The translations under genes were made by a program, and so were the position numbers. DNA of 64,000 nucleotides from Hibiscus mutabilis (taxonomy: Eukaryota; Streptophyta; Magnoliopsida; Malvales; Malvaceae). Below are positions 36,061 to 47,026 of the stretch, piece by piece. The notes under the pieces were generated by a model, which was given only the letters and a program-made list of their open reading frames with translations, did no database searches and had not been told where the DNA came from. The stretch lies in NCBI GenBank assembly GCA_019671005.1, contig CM033732.1:9025932-9089931 (forward strand), in the 5' to 3' direction. How positions within the stretch are numbered: position 1 is the first letter of the stretch; each line of letters begins with the position of its first letter.

Positions 36061-36449
36061 AGGCATAGAGAAAAAAGATAATAAGTTAAATCAGAGACCT
36101 TTTATATCGGTGCAATCTCGTGGCACATGGATGCTTGTTTTGGTAGTCGTTCCACAAAGGTTGTATGTTGAGTATTTGATAGACCACGCCGACACCTTTC
36201 TAAGTTTGCTAGTAAGCTCATTTGCCTTTCAAAACATTTAATAGCCCGTTAATATAACAAACATGGAACCTTTTTACAAGGATAAATTAAAATAGCAGGA
36301 GATTATATATTATTAGTTAAAGGTATGAAAATAAAATTGATTAGCTATTTGTTAAGCTAACTGTAACGTAATTTCTATTCTTAACATGCTTTTGAATATT
36401 GATATCGGTTTTACTTCCTCTCCAATGCACCGTAGAAATGCTTGACAAT

Positions 36450-36552
36450 TTTCATATTTTTTTTATTAAATAGAGTAATATTACATTTTATGTCGAGATT
36501 CGAACTCATACAAAAAAAATAATATAAACATCCTTAGCCATTAGACTAATTA
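36450..36552 (-). repeat. SINE-like element, copy B
   Basis: On the minus strand: TAGTCTAATGGCTAAGG (A-box-like), GAGTTCGAATCTCGACAT (B-box-like) and the tail ATTACTCTATTTAATAAAAA. This copy keeps the best B box of the family. Confidence 0.65.
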
Positions 36553-37143
36553 ATGAATCTCATTTTTATATTTTATTTGCCACCCTATTTTTTCTATTTA
36601 TTTTTCATATTTAAAGATATTTACAGTTCCTTATCAAACTTTCATGTTGATAAGTGCTCTTCTTATGCACATATGCATAGAATTAAGAACTGCAATGTCT
36701 TCATTTTCTTCAACATTTTGATGACATTTCATTTTCAAGAAAAAAGGGAAATGCATGATCCAAGAAGCGCACGATCCCAGAAAGCCTCTCTCCAAGTCAG
36801 CAACCATTAACCGACTAAAGAGACATTCCTCCTTAAAGGAACACACCCACCATGTGCATCTGTTTCTTATTTGACATATTCAACCATTTTGGATTTCAAA
36901 ATCCATACACGTGAGAGACAAAAAAAAAATATTAAGTTACGATGTCAAAATTTTGAATATTAACTCATATTTTATCAAAAACGAGTTGTGTCGGATGATG
37001 TGTCAATTTTATTTGAAGGATTTTATATTCTTTAAAATGGTATTAATTTCTTTTTTAAATATTAATTTTTATATAAAATATATATAGAAAATCTCTGGGG
37101 TGTCAAGTGACCCCATCAGTCCACTTGGCTTCACCAATATATG

Positions 37144-37285
37144 TAGGGACGGACACATGACTTTATATTAGAGGGGCAAAATATATTTTTAATAAAAAAT
37201 ATATAAAAAATTTCTAAATCATATACAAATTTTAAATTTTCAGGTTGATGACTACCTCCTTCTGCCTCCTCGGTCCATGTGTGCG
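37144..37285. mobile_element. Short TIR element, GGGACGGAC family
   Basis: AGGGACGGACACATGACTTT at the left and CACACATGGACCGAGG on the minus strand at the right form imperfect inverted ends. The interior matches the element at 62423-62612 (AATAAAAAATATATAAAAA). No coding sequence. Confidence 0.5.
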
Positions 37286-37289
37286 GGAG

Positions 37290-37625
37290 GTAATTATTTC
37301 ATGCACATGTGGTGGAAACGAAAAGTTTCCAAATTAGTTTTAGGGTTTAAGACTTCAATTAGGGTTTAATGTTTAGGGGTTTAAGTGTATGAGTTTTAAA
37401 TTTAGGGTTCATGGTTAAAATTTAGGGTTTATATGTTAAAACCTAAATCTCTAACCATATTAACATAAAACCTAAACCATAACTTTCAGATCCTAAATTC
37501 TAACCCTAAAGTATAAATTTAAACCATAACCTTTAAATTCTAAACCTCTACACTTAAACCCCATAAACCCTAAAATTAAGGGTGATTATAGAAACTTTTC
37601 GTTTTACCGTCAGTGCATGAGATAT
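37290..37625. mobile_element. Foldback element with telomere-like core
   Basis: The left end TCATGCACATGTGGTGGAAA is inverted at the right as TCATGCACTGACGGTAAAAC. Between lie two opposed runs, TTTAGGG-like on the left and CCCTAAA-like on the right, so the whole folds back. It aligns closely with 48690-49020. Confidence 0.7.
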
Positions 37626-37657
37626 TTTCTATATATATATATATATATTATATGAGA

Positions 37658-37869
37658 TAGGATCCTTTTATATTATGTAAAATTCAATTACTTTTACACA
37701 TTTTTAGACCATTGGATAAAGGTAAATAGATGGTTGAGATTAACAGTAGAAAATGTGAAGATTATCATAGGAAAAATAAAGATAAGGAAATAATCTTACC
37801 TATTTATTACCCTTATCCAATGGTCTAGTGTAAAAGTAATTGAGTTTTACATAGTGTAAGTGGATCCTA
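37658..37869. mobile_element. MITE abutting the Dof promoter
   Basis: TAGGATCCTTTTATATTATG at the left is inverted at the right as TAGGATCCACTTACACTATG, with arms of about 70 bp matching through TCAATTACTTTTACAC and AGACCATTGGATAA. Related copies lie at 20021-20582 and 53429-53612. Its right edge overlaps the TATATATA that best fits the Dof TATA box. Confidence 0.75.
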
Positions 37870-37875
37870 TATATA
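37868..37875 (+). promoter_or_regulatory. Probable TATA box of the Dof gene
   Basis: TATATATA, about 220 bases before the Dof start codon, the only good candidate in the upstream region. It would place transcription start near 37900 and give a leader of about 190 bases. Confidence 0.5.
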
Positions 37876-38097
37876 CTCATTTTCATATCTACGTTGCCGG
37901 CTCTTCAAACAAAACCAGATTGTGCCTCTCGAGGCGTTTGCTTCCTATGCCTCCTTCATTACACCGACACAACGGATTAACCTACGGGACTAACTCCTAA
38001 GCAAGTTCCCAATGCCACATTACCATTTCATTTGCCCCTTATAACTCTATTCACTTTGTTTGTTTTTCTTCAATTGAACCCCCCTCTCTAGCTTTCA

Positions 38098-38871
38098 TTG
38101 ATGGAGAGAGGGTGGAAGACTAGAATGGAGATGTCACCAAATTGTCCGAGATGTGGTTCTTCCAATACCAAATTTTGTTATTACAACAATTATAGCTTAA
38201 CACAACCGAGGTACTTTTGCAAAGGCTGTAGAAGATATTGGACCAAAGGAGGCTCACTTTGCAACGTGCCGGTTGGCGGTGGTTGCCGCAAAAACAGAAG
38301 AGGTAAGTCCTTAAGGCTACCGACCGATGGTGTCCGCTCTAAGAGTTTATTGTGTGATTCAATCAGGCATTCCTATGCCTCTGCTGAGTCCAATTGCTCC
38401 TCAGCTATGTCTGAGGGATCTCATATTGATCTGGCACTCGTTTATGCAAACTTCTTGAGTAATCAACAACCGGAAAACAAGTCCGGCTTCGAAGTCCCGG
38501 AGTTGCGGAGAGAGTTCAATCCGTCTCTAGAGTTTTCAAGATTATCGAACACCAACATGGAATCGAGTATTCAGTTACCAGGAGAAAATGGTCTAATTGG
38601 GTGCCTTACTCGTTCAGATTTGTCCACAGAAAACCATTTGAACAACAATGAACAAATACACTCTTCTGGTAACTGCACATTGCCACCATTTCCTGGTGAT
38701 GATTTCTCGATTCAAGAAATACCGTGGTCCAACTCTCAGTCCTCCATGAGTCCACCCTTGCTAGCAACAGAAGAACCAGCCTTAGAACCCGAAACGCATG
38801 ATCCGAATCAACTGTTTGGTAATTGGAATCCATTTGATTTGTATAGTGATAATACTTTCTCCAGGAGTTGA
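38098..38871 (+). CDS. Dof zinc-finger transcription factor (DOF3.5-like)
   Basis: Single-exon protein of 257 residues. Dof proteins are plant-specific nuclear regulators that bind AAAG cores through one C2C2 zinc finger. The finger is complete: C16, C19, C41 and C44 with the C-x2-C-x21-C-x2-C spacing, followed by YWTKGGSLCNVPVGGGCRK. Cys55 stands where most family members have Arg (GGTLRNVP), an unusual change in the DNA-contact arm. The phrase IDLALVYANFL (about 110-120) recalls the DOF3.5/4.6 group. The C-terminus is acidic, Ser/Pro/Asn-rich and probably activating. The upstream ATG of MMERG is used; Met2 would do as well. The promoter is tightly bounded by a MITE. The U-box pseudogene 0.35 kb downstream is convergent. 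Confidence 0.92.
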   Translation: MMERGWKTRMEMSPNCPRCGSSNTKFCYYNNYSLTQPRYFCKGCRRYWTKGGSLCNVPVGGGCRKNRRGKSLRLPTDGVRSKSLLCDSIRHSYASAESNCSSAMSEGSHIDLALVYANFLSNQQPENKSGFEVPELRREFNPSLEFSRLSNTNMESSIQLPGENGLIGCLTRSDLSTENHLNNNEQIHSSGNCTLPPFPGDDFSIQEIPWSNSQSSMSPPLLATEEPALEPETHDPNQLFGNWNPFDLYSDNTFSRS

Positions 38872-39223
38872 TCAGGGAAATGCATGTGCACTACGCTTTG
38901 CTATGTCACTGTTTCTTTCTTATATTTACGTATAGAATCAAAATATTTGTGATTAAACAATATCAGTATATGAACAAAGTATAAGCTATGCTACTATACA
39001 CGGATGAATGCCCAATATCTGTATATTTTCGATGACTTCATTTCCAGACACGGTGTGCTGAATTTTGTACCACTGTTGTTTTAGCTATTTAATTTTATCA
39101 ATGAACAATTATGCACAAAAGTATATTGGTAATTAAAAATATTGAATCTATCTGTTTTTTTTTTCCTACTGATCAAGCTGGATAAGAAGAGAACAGATCG
39201 GTAGGTATGCAGGGGGAATTCTT
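38872..39223. other. 3' flank shared by Dof and the U-box locus
   Basis: AT-rich convergent 3' region, with candidate polyadenylation sequence for Dof near 38935-38960 (AATCAAAATA). No gene. Confidence 0.4.
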
Positions 39224-40274
39224 CTACACTTTGGCATGCAATTTCAGCAATTCTCTAGCCCTCTCTTTAGTCTTGTATCCACAATCCAGTTGAAGCACCA
39301 AGCACAGTTTAGCCACAACACCTAATTGCAGCATCTCTTGAAGCACATTAATGGTGGCACGGGACTTAGATATCGATAGCAAAATCCTCACTGCCCTTTC
39401 ACTTGCAACCTGAGAGACCCTAAGTATCTTCTTCGAAACAATTGCAAGCCCTGCTCCATGGCTTAGCAGCTCGGATCTGCCTTCGGCACATCCGCATACT
39501 GCATCCAGCACTGTTAGAATCATCTCACAATCCCTTTTCTTTGATGAATCGAGGCTTGTCGAGAGATTTGATCACGCAAAACTCGAACTAATTCAACCAA
39601 TAATTCCGGTCTTAAGCCGAAGAGCTGCATTGGATCAGCTATCTCCAGCATTGATTTCAACAACAGTACCGAAAAAACTCGAGACTCGTAGCTTCCAACT
39701 TGCATTACTCTCGTTAAGGACACTACGAAATCACCATTCGTGCCCATAAGATTCTTCAGACCAGCTTCCGAGAGTTGGAGACTGTAGAAAATGCTTAAAG
39801 CCTCATCAATTGGTCGTATTGGATCAGCTGCAGAGTCATTATTACTCACAATTGAAGCCAAAAACTCAACTGCGCCCGAAGATTCCATGATTCTTTTGTT
39901 TGTAACATTCTGAGAAGCGATTGATTGAAGCCTCTTGAGACACTTTATCTGTTGGCGTGGCGACTTGGCATCATCGAGAAGCTTGATAATCTGGGGTTTG
40001 CTGATGGGTGCCTTTGGCGTTGGGATCCTTTCGATTCCACGGGAAGAATTCAACAAGCACCAAGACTGAATCAATCTTCTGAGGGTATGGTTTGGGGTAA
40101 GCTCACAATCAGAAATAACTTGCTTTGTAACCGGACATGAAGTGTTCTTGCCGGAAAACAACCATTTCTCGATGCTCTCCCGATCGTACGTAATCCCTGT
40201 GGAAACCGTGACCGGATCCTTCATAAACTCGAGAGAAATGGGGCAGATAAAAAATGAACATCGATTTCATCCAT
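39224..40274 (-). pseudogene. U-box E3 ligase, PUB22/PUB23-like, disrupted
   Basis: The original start is ATG at 40274 (MDEIDV). One base is missing at about 40258, so the frame breaks just before the U-box; in the next frame it resumes FFICPISLEFMKDPVTVSTG, the U-box that binds the E2 enzyme, then YDRESIEKWL and the linker RLIQSWCLLNSSRGIERIPT. Armadillo-like repeats follow to about 39560. There, after RDQISRQAS, about 35 codons of the family's ARM region are missing and the frame shifts again; it resumes DCEMILTVLDAVCGCAEGRS to KERARELLKLHAKV. PUB22/23/24 are negative regulators of immune and drought responses. Two separate lesions and an intact promoter suggest recent inactivation. An N-terminally shortened product from Met40224 would lack part of the U-box. 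Confidence 0.8.
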
Positions 40275-40432
40275 GTGATATACAGATTAAAGACCAAAAA
40301 AACCAAGATTTCAAGAATAACCCAGAGAAGAAAAGGCTTAGCTTTGTTTGAGGATTGGATTGAAAGTAGTTGAAGTGAAGCAGATGAAGATTTAGTTGCG
40401 ATTTGGTTTGAACATTGAAGACAAATCGGAGG

Positions 40433-40441
40433 ATTATATAG
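40433..40441 (-). promoter_or_regulatory. TATA box of the U-box locus
   Basis: The minus strand reads CTATATAAT about 160 bases before the original ATG at 40274, with AT-rich leader between. Its preservation fits a gene lost recently. Confidence 0.6.
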
Positions 40442-40984
40442 AGATTGGGAAGGGGAGAAAGTCAAGAGTCAAAACACGGAAAGGCTGATAACAACTACAG
40501 CTACTGACTGGCTGAGCCACATACTTTGACTGCCGCTCGCCCACCCTCTTCACAAAATATTGGATCTTCTTCTTCTTCCCGGTTTCTCGTTCCAAACACG
40601 TGTTTTTTTCCCCATTTCTACTCGTAATGTCATCAATTGCCGACAAAGTCGAATAGGGACAAAAAGCTGGGGGTGAATTTGAGTATTTTAGTAATTGCAT
40701 CTACTAATGTTCTAGTTTAATTGATTTTTGAATTAATATTGAAATTCTAATTTGACTTTCAAGTTAATTTTAGATCTAAATAATAAAGTTTGGAAATCAA
40801 CACAAAATCGAGTTTAATTCAACTTCATCAAATAATTTGATTTTTTTTTTATCTTAAATCAATTTTTATTTTTATAAAAGAAATTCAATTAATTTTTTTT
40901 GGTAAAAAAAGAAATAGACTAAACGCATTTCATAATCTAGTTAATATAATCATCTTGCAAAAGCGAAAAAATTTCATCATAGTG

Positions 40985-41390
40985 TAAAGAAACGATGACA
41001 TATGAGATCTTCTCGTCTAGTTAATTTGGTCATCCCATCGACTATTTTATTGATTTTACGAAAAATATGATCAATTTTGACTTTCCGTTGCCGTCGTAAC
41101 AATAAAACAACATGTGTGGCTAACGATGAAAATTGGCAATTATCGCCAATAATATCTACCAACCGAGTAGCTTCTAAACATTGGATTCCAAAATAAACCG
41201 ACGAATGCCAATAGACCAAGCACTCAATATACTTTCATACATACCACATAGTTTTGATTCTAATACCGAACACATGCGCAATTGTCTCGAAAAACCAATT
41301 ATCCATCTACGCATTAAATTTAAAATCAAACTCAAACTTTTTAAATTCAGGGGCCTGTAATAACTATTTTTGAAAAATATTTCCATCTTT
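40985..41390 (-). pseudogene. LINE RNase H domain remnant
   Basis: The minus-strand frame 41219-40977 reads GIQCLEATRLV and later KVKIDHIFRKINKIVDGMTK, which matches the C-terminal RNase H of plant L1 LINEs (usual form: V.I.HI.RE.N..AD.MAK). The catalytic residues are mostly lost. It is a short fragment without reverse transcriptase. The upstream frame at 41386-41174 may continue it in another phase. Confidence 0.6.
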
Positions 41391-41899
41391 TAACAAACTT
41401 GACAGAAAATGTTGATTCAATTGATAAAGCAAGGCATTTTCTAGAAATTTTTGGGATTTGTTTCTAGAATTTTTTATTTTAAAAAAAATAATTTTTCAAA
41501 AATTAATTAATTACAAATAATTATTAGTTTATGTTCATCATATAATAGAACTTGTTTTTTTTTTAATATGAGTACGTCAATTTTATTAGAAGAGAAAAGT
41601 TTCAAAAATACAATAAGAGTTGACAACTCAAGTAAACAAACTTAATCCGAACATATTCTTAAAAGCATGAAAACTGATATCTCTAGATCATAAACAGGAC
41701 CATACAAGAAAAGATAGAAACTCTAACTCAAAAGCTCAAAACAAAATAGATACAAATATCACCAAAACTCAATGATGGAAGGCAAAAACCAAAAACAAAC
41801 AATATTAAAAAATGCATATTACAATAATAAGGCACGTTGACAATATGGTCATTACTACAACTCAATCGCGAACAAAAACAATAACTGTGAGCTTGTATT
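41391..41899. other. Spacer with possible LINE 3' end
   Basis: A T-run at about 41551-41562 followed by ATGAGTACGTCAATTTTATT would be the 3' end of a minus-strand LINE (AATAAAATTGACGTACTC then poly-A). No coding sequence supports it. Confidence 0.3.
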
Positions 41900-42901
41900 T
41901 AGAGATATCAATTGGGCAAAAAGAATGCGAAGGGTACTCTTCCTACTGTAATACTCATTTTTCGTCTGGACCTCAAACCCGTACAATCAGTTAAAACCCC
42001 CAAAAAAAAACCAGTCCATTAAATGTCCCTTTGCATTATTCATATCAATTAGATTACCACTTCATCAGACCCAAATCCTAAGCCCAATACCGTTTACCAA
42101 ATTACCCGTTTAAACCCAATTACAATCTACCAACCACTAGACCCATCTACCCCACACCCCTGATACACCCTTTGTCCTGAATCTCCAAGAGACTCCCAGC
42201 ATCTCTGATGCACCCCTCTGAATCGAGCAGTCTTAGGCCTCTCACCCTGCAACATGGCACCCTGGTTGTCAGCACACCACACCAACAACCAATGGTCCCC
42301 TCATCTCCGCAATCGGCACCTGCAAGAAAACAAATATTAGCCAGCAACCAATAGAAAATTTAAAGATTCTTGTTTCCTTTTTTCATTCTAATTCTAAAAA
42401 AACTAGGGCTATATAAAGTCGATTGAAACCATTGTAAGGAGCTCTTCTTCAATTTCAGAAATACAAAGCAAAAAACAGAGCATTCGAGGGTTTTTTTATT
42501 TCCGCATAGCATTAGGGTTCTTTTTTTCCAAGCAAAAATCAAGGGATTTACTTCTCTAATCTATGGATCAAAATCTCGTTTTAAAACAAAAATCAAAGGG
42601 GTTTTTCTAAGCTTGTTTTCAAAATCAAAGCTTGGTCTTCAAAATCAAAAATTTCAAAGCACATCAAAGAAATCAAAGAAAATAAAGAAAAACCTTAACC
42701 CCGTTCTAAAAATCTTCAGATCTGAGTATTTTTGCCGAATTTGCTTCGACTTCAGAAACGGAGCTCGAAGTAGTGCCGCTGATAAATGACATCGTGAAAG
42801 AGGTAAAAGGGGCTCTAGTTCGTGAAAATTGAGAGAAATAGAAGACCCTTTTGAAATTGTATCCGAAACCCTTTTTGGGAATTGAGTGAGTTATTTTTTT
42901 T

Positions 42902-43865
42902 GGGTAAACTAGACTAATCACTAAATTATAGTTTTTTTTTCTATTTTGGTCATCGAATAATTTTTTTGGGTAAAAACATCATTAACGTTGTTTATAAACT
43001 ATATCAGTAGTCACTGAATTATGACTTCTTTTTTATTTTGGTCATCAAACTATTTTTTAGAAAAAACATTACTAACGTTATGTTTTCTTCCTATTTTAGT
43101 CACCGACTGTTAAAAACTTAACGGTTTTTCTGATGTGAAATTTTATTTTATTTTTTAATTTTCCATTACTGGAGTTGTGGAGACTGTTTCCCAGGCATGT
43201 GGCAATCTTTTTTCAGTCATTCGATTCATTTTTATTTGCAATCTATTAATCTAACAAAGCAATCATTTTAGCTCCTCATGCCCATACTGGTTCCTATTCT
43301 TGGTGAAGAGAAATTGCTAGCCATAGATTTTTTCTTTAACTGTGCACGTATAAACTATAAACGAGTAGACTCACCTAGCTTGCTGGCCATAGGCCTTTTC
43401 TTTAACTGTACACATGTAAGCTTACATGAAATAAATATGATTTTGGTTAGAATTTAAGAAATTTTCAACCTAGGTTGGTGGTTAAGCGTTATACCCCTAT
43501 TAAAGGGGTCCTTGGTTCGAATCTCTTTCCCTGTAAAAGGGGCTTAATTTTTAATTCTTTTTACTCTACTAATATGCAGTGACACATGTCACCATCCTAT
43601 TAGTTTGAATAAAAATATTATAAAATAACATATATTGCTTACGGGATAGAGAAGAAATAACATGAAAATTAAAAAAATAAAATTTCACGTCAGCAAAACT
43701 GTTAAGTTTTTAATGGCCGGTGACCAAAATACGAAAGAAACATAACGTTAATAATGTTTTTGCCAAAAAAAATAGTTCGGTGACCAAAATAGAAAGAAAA
43801 CATAATGTTAATGATATTTTTGCCAAAAAAATAGTTTGGTTTGGTAACTAAGCTATTTAACGTTG
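42902..43865. mobile_element. Mutator-like element nested in the solo LTR
   Basis: Starts GGGTAAACTAG. Long arms are inverted copies over 200 bp or more, sharing TATTTTGGTCA, CATTAACGTTATGTTTTCTT and TAAAAACTTAACGGTTTT phrases. The right end is diverged, so the target duplication is not certain. The interior (43165-43640) is non-coding apart from a tRNA-like SINE fragment and twin phrases TTTTCTTTAACTGT(G/A)CAC. Confidence 0.65.
43465..43560 (+). repeat. tRNA-derived SINE-like fragment
   Basis: GGTTGGTGGTTAAGCG fits a polymerase III A box and, 46 bases on, CTTGGTTCGAATCTC fits a B box. The cloverleaf is not complete, so it is not a tRNA gene. It differs from the other SINE-like families here. 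Confidence 0.5.
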
Positions 43866-45530
43866 ATTTCGTCTCTTTTTAAAACCATTTTAATGTTTTC
43901 CATTTTTTTTCTTCCTTTCCTTTTACACCGCATGTTTATTTAGTCCGGGAATAATCTTGTTTTCAATCCTTTTCGTTTGTTTCCATTTCGTTTCAGTACC
44001 TCAGTTCATCTTGCCTACGTTTCTCTTATGGTTTGATATATATGTATATATATTATTATGCCTAGTATACGTATATTTATATATATATATATTGTTATAC
44101 TAGGTATATAGTTATATGTATATATTATTTTAAGCATGTATTATCTTCTAACTTACTGTTGGTTATCACGATACATCTACGATCTTACAGTGACCCACAA
44201 CGTGGTATGATCGGTATTATTCATGGCACGTTTAATTTAGGTAACTAACTAACTAACCTCTAACCCTATCTTTTAATCTACGCTTTTATTTTATTTGTTC
44301 ATTCTTTTATGCTTTATTTTATTCGCCCTTATTTATGTTATTTTTATATTCTTGCCATTTTTAATTTTTGTTAGCATATTTATTGTGACATGCATTTAAT
44401 TTTCATTCATTTAATCCTTATTATTTAATCCTATATTTACCTTGATAATTAATTAATTTTTAACTATAAAAGAGAGATATTTATTAACTCGAATATTTGT
44501 GTTGTAATATCTTGACTTAATGGATATTGACCAAATATTCGAATTAATTTATATTGTCTAAAGGTAAACTTTAAAATGAATAAAATTTGACAAGTCATAA
44601 CATCATACTTAACTGTTTGCATCATGCATAAAGGTGATGTACTTAATTGAACCATAAATTAACACGACAGTCAGGCTTAATTGACGTCGGTTTAATTTAT
44701 GGTCCGAATTTAAAGTCACTCTTATTAGTTAAATGACTAATTAATTTAAACCCACCAAATGTTAAAGCCCACTTAGTTAAAAATTGTATTCTACCAAAAA
44801 CATTTAATTAAATTCAATTTTGAATTTCAATAATTTCCATCGATAAAAGAAACAAATGATTTGGTACCCATTTTGGACGTGGTGGGAGTGCTAATCCTTT
44901 CCAACACGTAACTAACTTCTGAACCCTTTTTTTAAACGAATCTCTAGTTTTACGGTGTCCAGCCTATCTTATCCAAGTAACCGATGGCGACTCCACCATT
45001 TTTTTTAAAATCAAAACAGGTTCTTCCAAGTGACACCGGAATATTTAGTCGCTACACCCACACTCATTACCATCAAGAAATTTCTTTTTCATCCCCGCCC
45101 CACGACCCGCTGCGAAAACAAATCTAAAACCATCCTTGACCTCAACCCGCAAGACTAAAATCATCCCCGACCCATCACCCACGTGGGTTTTGAGACCCAC
45201 CTAATCCCCTCTTTACCCGCCCCATGACCCATTCATATAATATATTTATAAATATTATTTAAATAAATATAAATCAAATTTGTTATAAAAAAATATATAA
45301 AATGTTCGTCATTTAGACTCCTACCACATATGTGACATTCCAACCATCATCATTTTTAAATAATAATAATATACAAAATTAAGTTTTGTACAACACAAAA
45401 TTTTGGACTAAAAAATATTAAAATCTATTATAAAAGATAGGAAAATAGCACAAATAACACGTAAAATAATAATTCAATTGTTGTAACAAATAAACAACAT
45501 AGAAAGAACTAAAAAGAAAATAACAATGAG

Positions 45531-45835
45531 GACTGGGGAGAAAAAAATAAACCTTAAAAAGAAGGCTTAACAACAGACAGCAGTAAAAAAAACCAATAGA
45601 CATAAATATTATATATATATATATATATTTCATAAAAAAAATAAGAACAAATATCAATAGAATCTAAATAACATACAATATTAGAAAAATAAAATTGAAA
45701 AAGAAGAAGAATAACATACCTATGATGAGGACTGAGGAGAAAAAAATAAACCTTAAAAAGAAGGCTTAACGGCAGACAGCAGTAAAGAAAAACCAATAGA
45801 CATAAATATTATATATATATTTCATAAATATTCTA
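45531..45835 (+). repeat. Direct repeat, two ~100-bp copies
   Basis: 45531-45628 and 45730-45828 share a run from ACTG(G/A)GGAGAAAAAAATAA through AAAGAAGGCTTAAC to CAATAGACATAAATATTATA, with only a few differences. Open frames on the minus strand are generated by the repeat and by (TA)n and are not genes. Confidence 0.75.
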
Positions 45836-46262
45836 ATATAAGTCAATATAAATTATCTTAAATTCGACTATGATTCAAACTGATATTTTAAAAATATTTA
45901 TATATTCGATCTGGTCATTCTCAAACTCAATTATATATATATTGAACTTTTCAATAATATCACAAGACAAGTCAATATGAATTACCTTAAATTTGACTAT
46001 GATTCAAATTGATATTATATTTTTAATAATATTTATAATAACATGTTATAATATCTGTTGGGGAGGGTGGGGATGATGTGAGGCGGGTGGGGATGATGTG
46101 AGGCGGGAACAAAGGCATATTCATGCCTTCCTTACCACTCAAGGCAAATGTAATTTTTATCTTCATCCCCGCCCCACAACCCAAGAAATTTGTAACCATC
46201 CCTACCTAACTGAATGCGAAGTGGGACAAATCCCCGCAAAACCCACCCCACTAACATCCCTA

Positions 46263-46629
46263 CTTGTATCCAAATCCAGTTCGAGAGTCCAAAATAGAGA
46301 GATCAACTGGGTAATAAAAGAGCGCCATCTTGATCAGTCATGACGACATCAAATCCAACTCTGATAGAAAAATGAAAAAAGAAACGGTCAAACGACCGAT
46401 TGAACGAAAAATTGTGCCAAAAAATAGAAAATGTGTACCAAAAAGTAGAGAAAAGCGTGTCACAAGGACATAATTATTGAATATAAAAATCAAAAAATAA
46501 AGAACAAAACAAAGGGACAAGAAAAAATTAACGGTGGTCGACATCGTCACCAGTCACGTAAAAATTAAAAAAGAAAGAACAAGTTTCAGCGGCTAGAGAA
46601 AAATAAAATAGAACTTGTTTGTTTAATTG
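46263..46629. other. Short spacer
   Basis: No gene. It contains moderately complex sequence (CCAAATCCAGTTCGAGAGTC; GTCAAACGACCGATTGAACG) of unknown origin, into which the hAT element appears to have inserted. Confidence 0.35.
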
Positions 46630-47026
46630 AAACAAAACTTGTTTCCAGTAATGAAAATAGTGAAATGTGCTTGATATCTAATTTTTCAAAATAAAAATCA
46701 CAAATAATTACTAAATAATTTAACTAAAATATATTTATTAAAAAATATTATTACGATAATAAAATATTATTTACAATGTTTGTTTAATAGAAATAAAACT
46801 TATTTATAATTTGAAAAAATATATTTTAACAAATGTTATGAAATGTATTATACAAATATTATTTTAGAAAAAAATTAAAGTTCATCTTATCGAGGTCAAT
46901 ATAAATGAAACACAAAGAGTCATTATATAACAAAACTAGTTCAAACATCAAACAAGTCAACCACGGGTGCAAGCTACACACTTGTTGATATAAGATGATA
47001 GTACATCATTGAACAAAAAACACAAC

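Larger units (their letters stand above)
41947..45056 (+). mobile_element. Solo Gypsy LTR inside the hAT element
   Basis: Starts TGTAATACTCATTTTTCG and ends TTTAGTCGCTACA, with 5-bp flanks CCTAC (41942-41946) and CCCAC (45057-45061). Positions 44870-45000 match 1310-1450 in the same direction (GGGAGTGCTAATCCTTTCC; ACCGATGGCGACTCCA), so it belongs to the family of the LTRs at 1 and 12229. A TATA box (CTATATAAAG) lies at about 42409. No internal Gypsy sequence is present. Removing the nested element leaves about 2.15 kb, close to the 2.3 kb of its relative. Confidence 0.75.
41900..46262. mobile_element. hAT-like element split by a solo LTR
   Basis: The left end TAGAGATATCAATTGGG and the right end, read on the minus strand as TAGGGATGTTAGTGGGGTGG, are hAT-type inverted ends. 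They are flanked by CTTGTATT (41892-41899) and CTTGTATC (46263-46270), an 8-bp duplication with one change. Without the inserted solo LTR the element is about 1.25 kb. The interior has CCCCGCCCC-type runs near its right part, AT-rich sequence and a duplicated 100-bp block. Confidence 0.72.

Noticed and set aside
43465..43530. tRNA gene
   Set aside because: A-box- and B-box-like motifs are present but no complete acceptor stem or anticodon arm could be formed; treated as SINE-like.
45418..45796. Minus-strand open frames of 79 and 80 codons rich in Tyr, Phe and Leu
   Set aside because: They are produced by a duplicated AT-rich block and a (TA)n run; no domain or coding bias.
46098..46343. 81-codon plus-strand frame
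   Set aside because: It crosses the right end of the hAT-like element and consists of subterminal repeat sequence.
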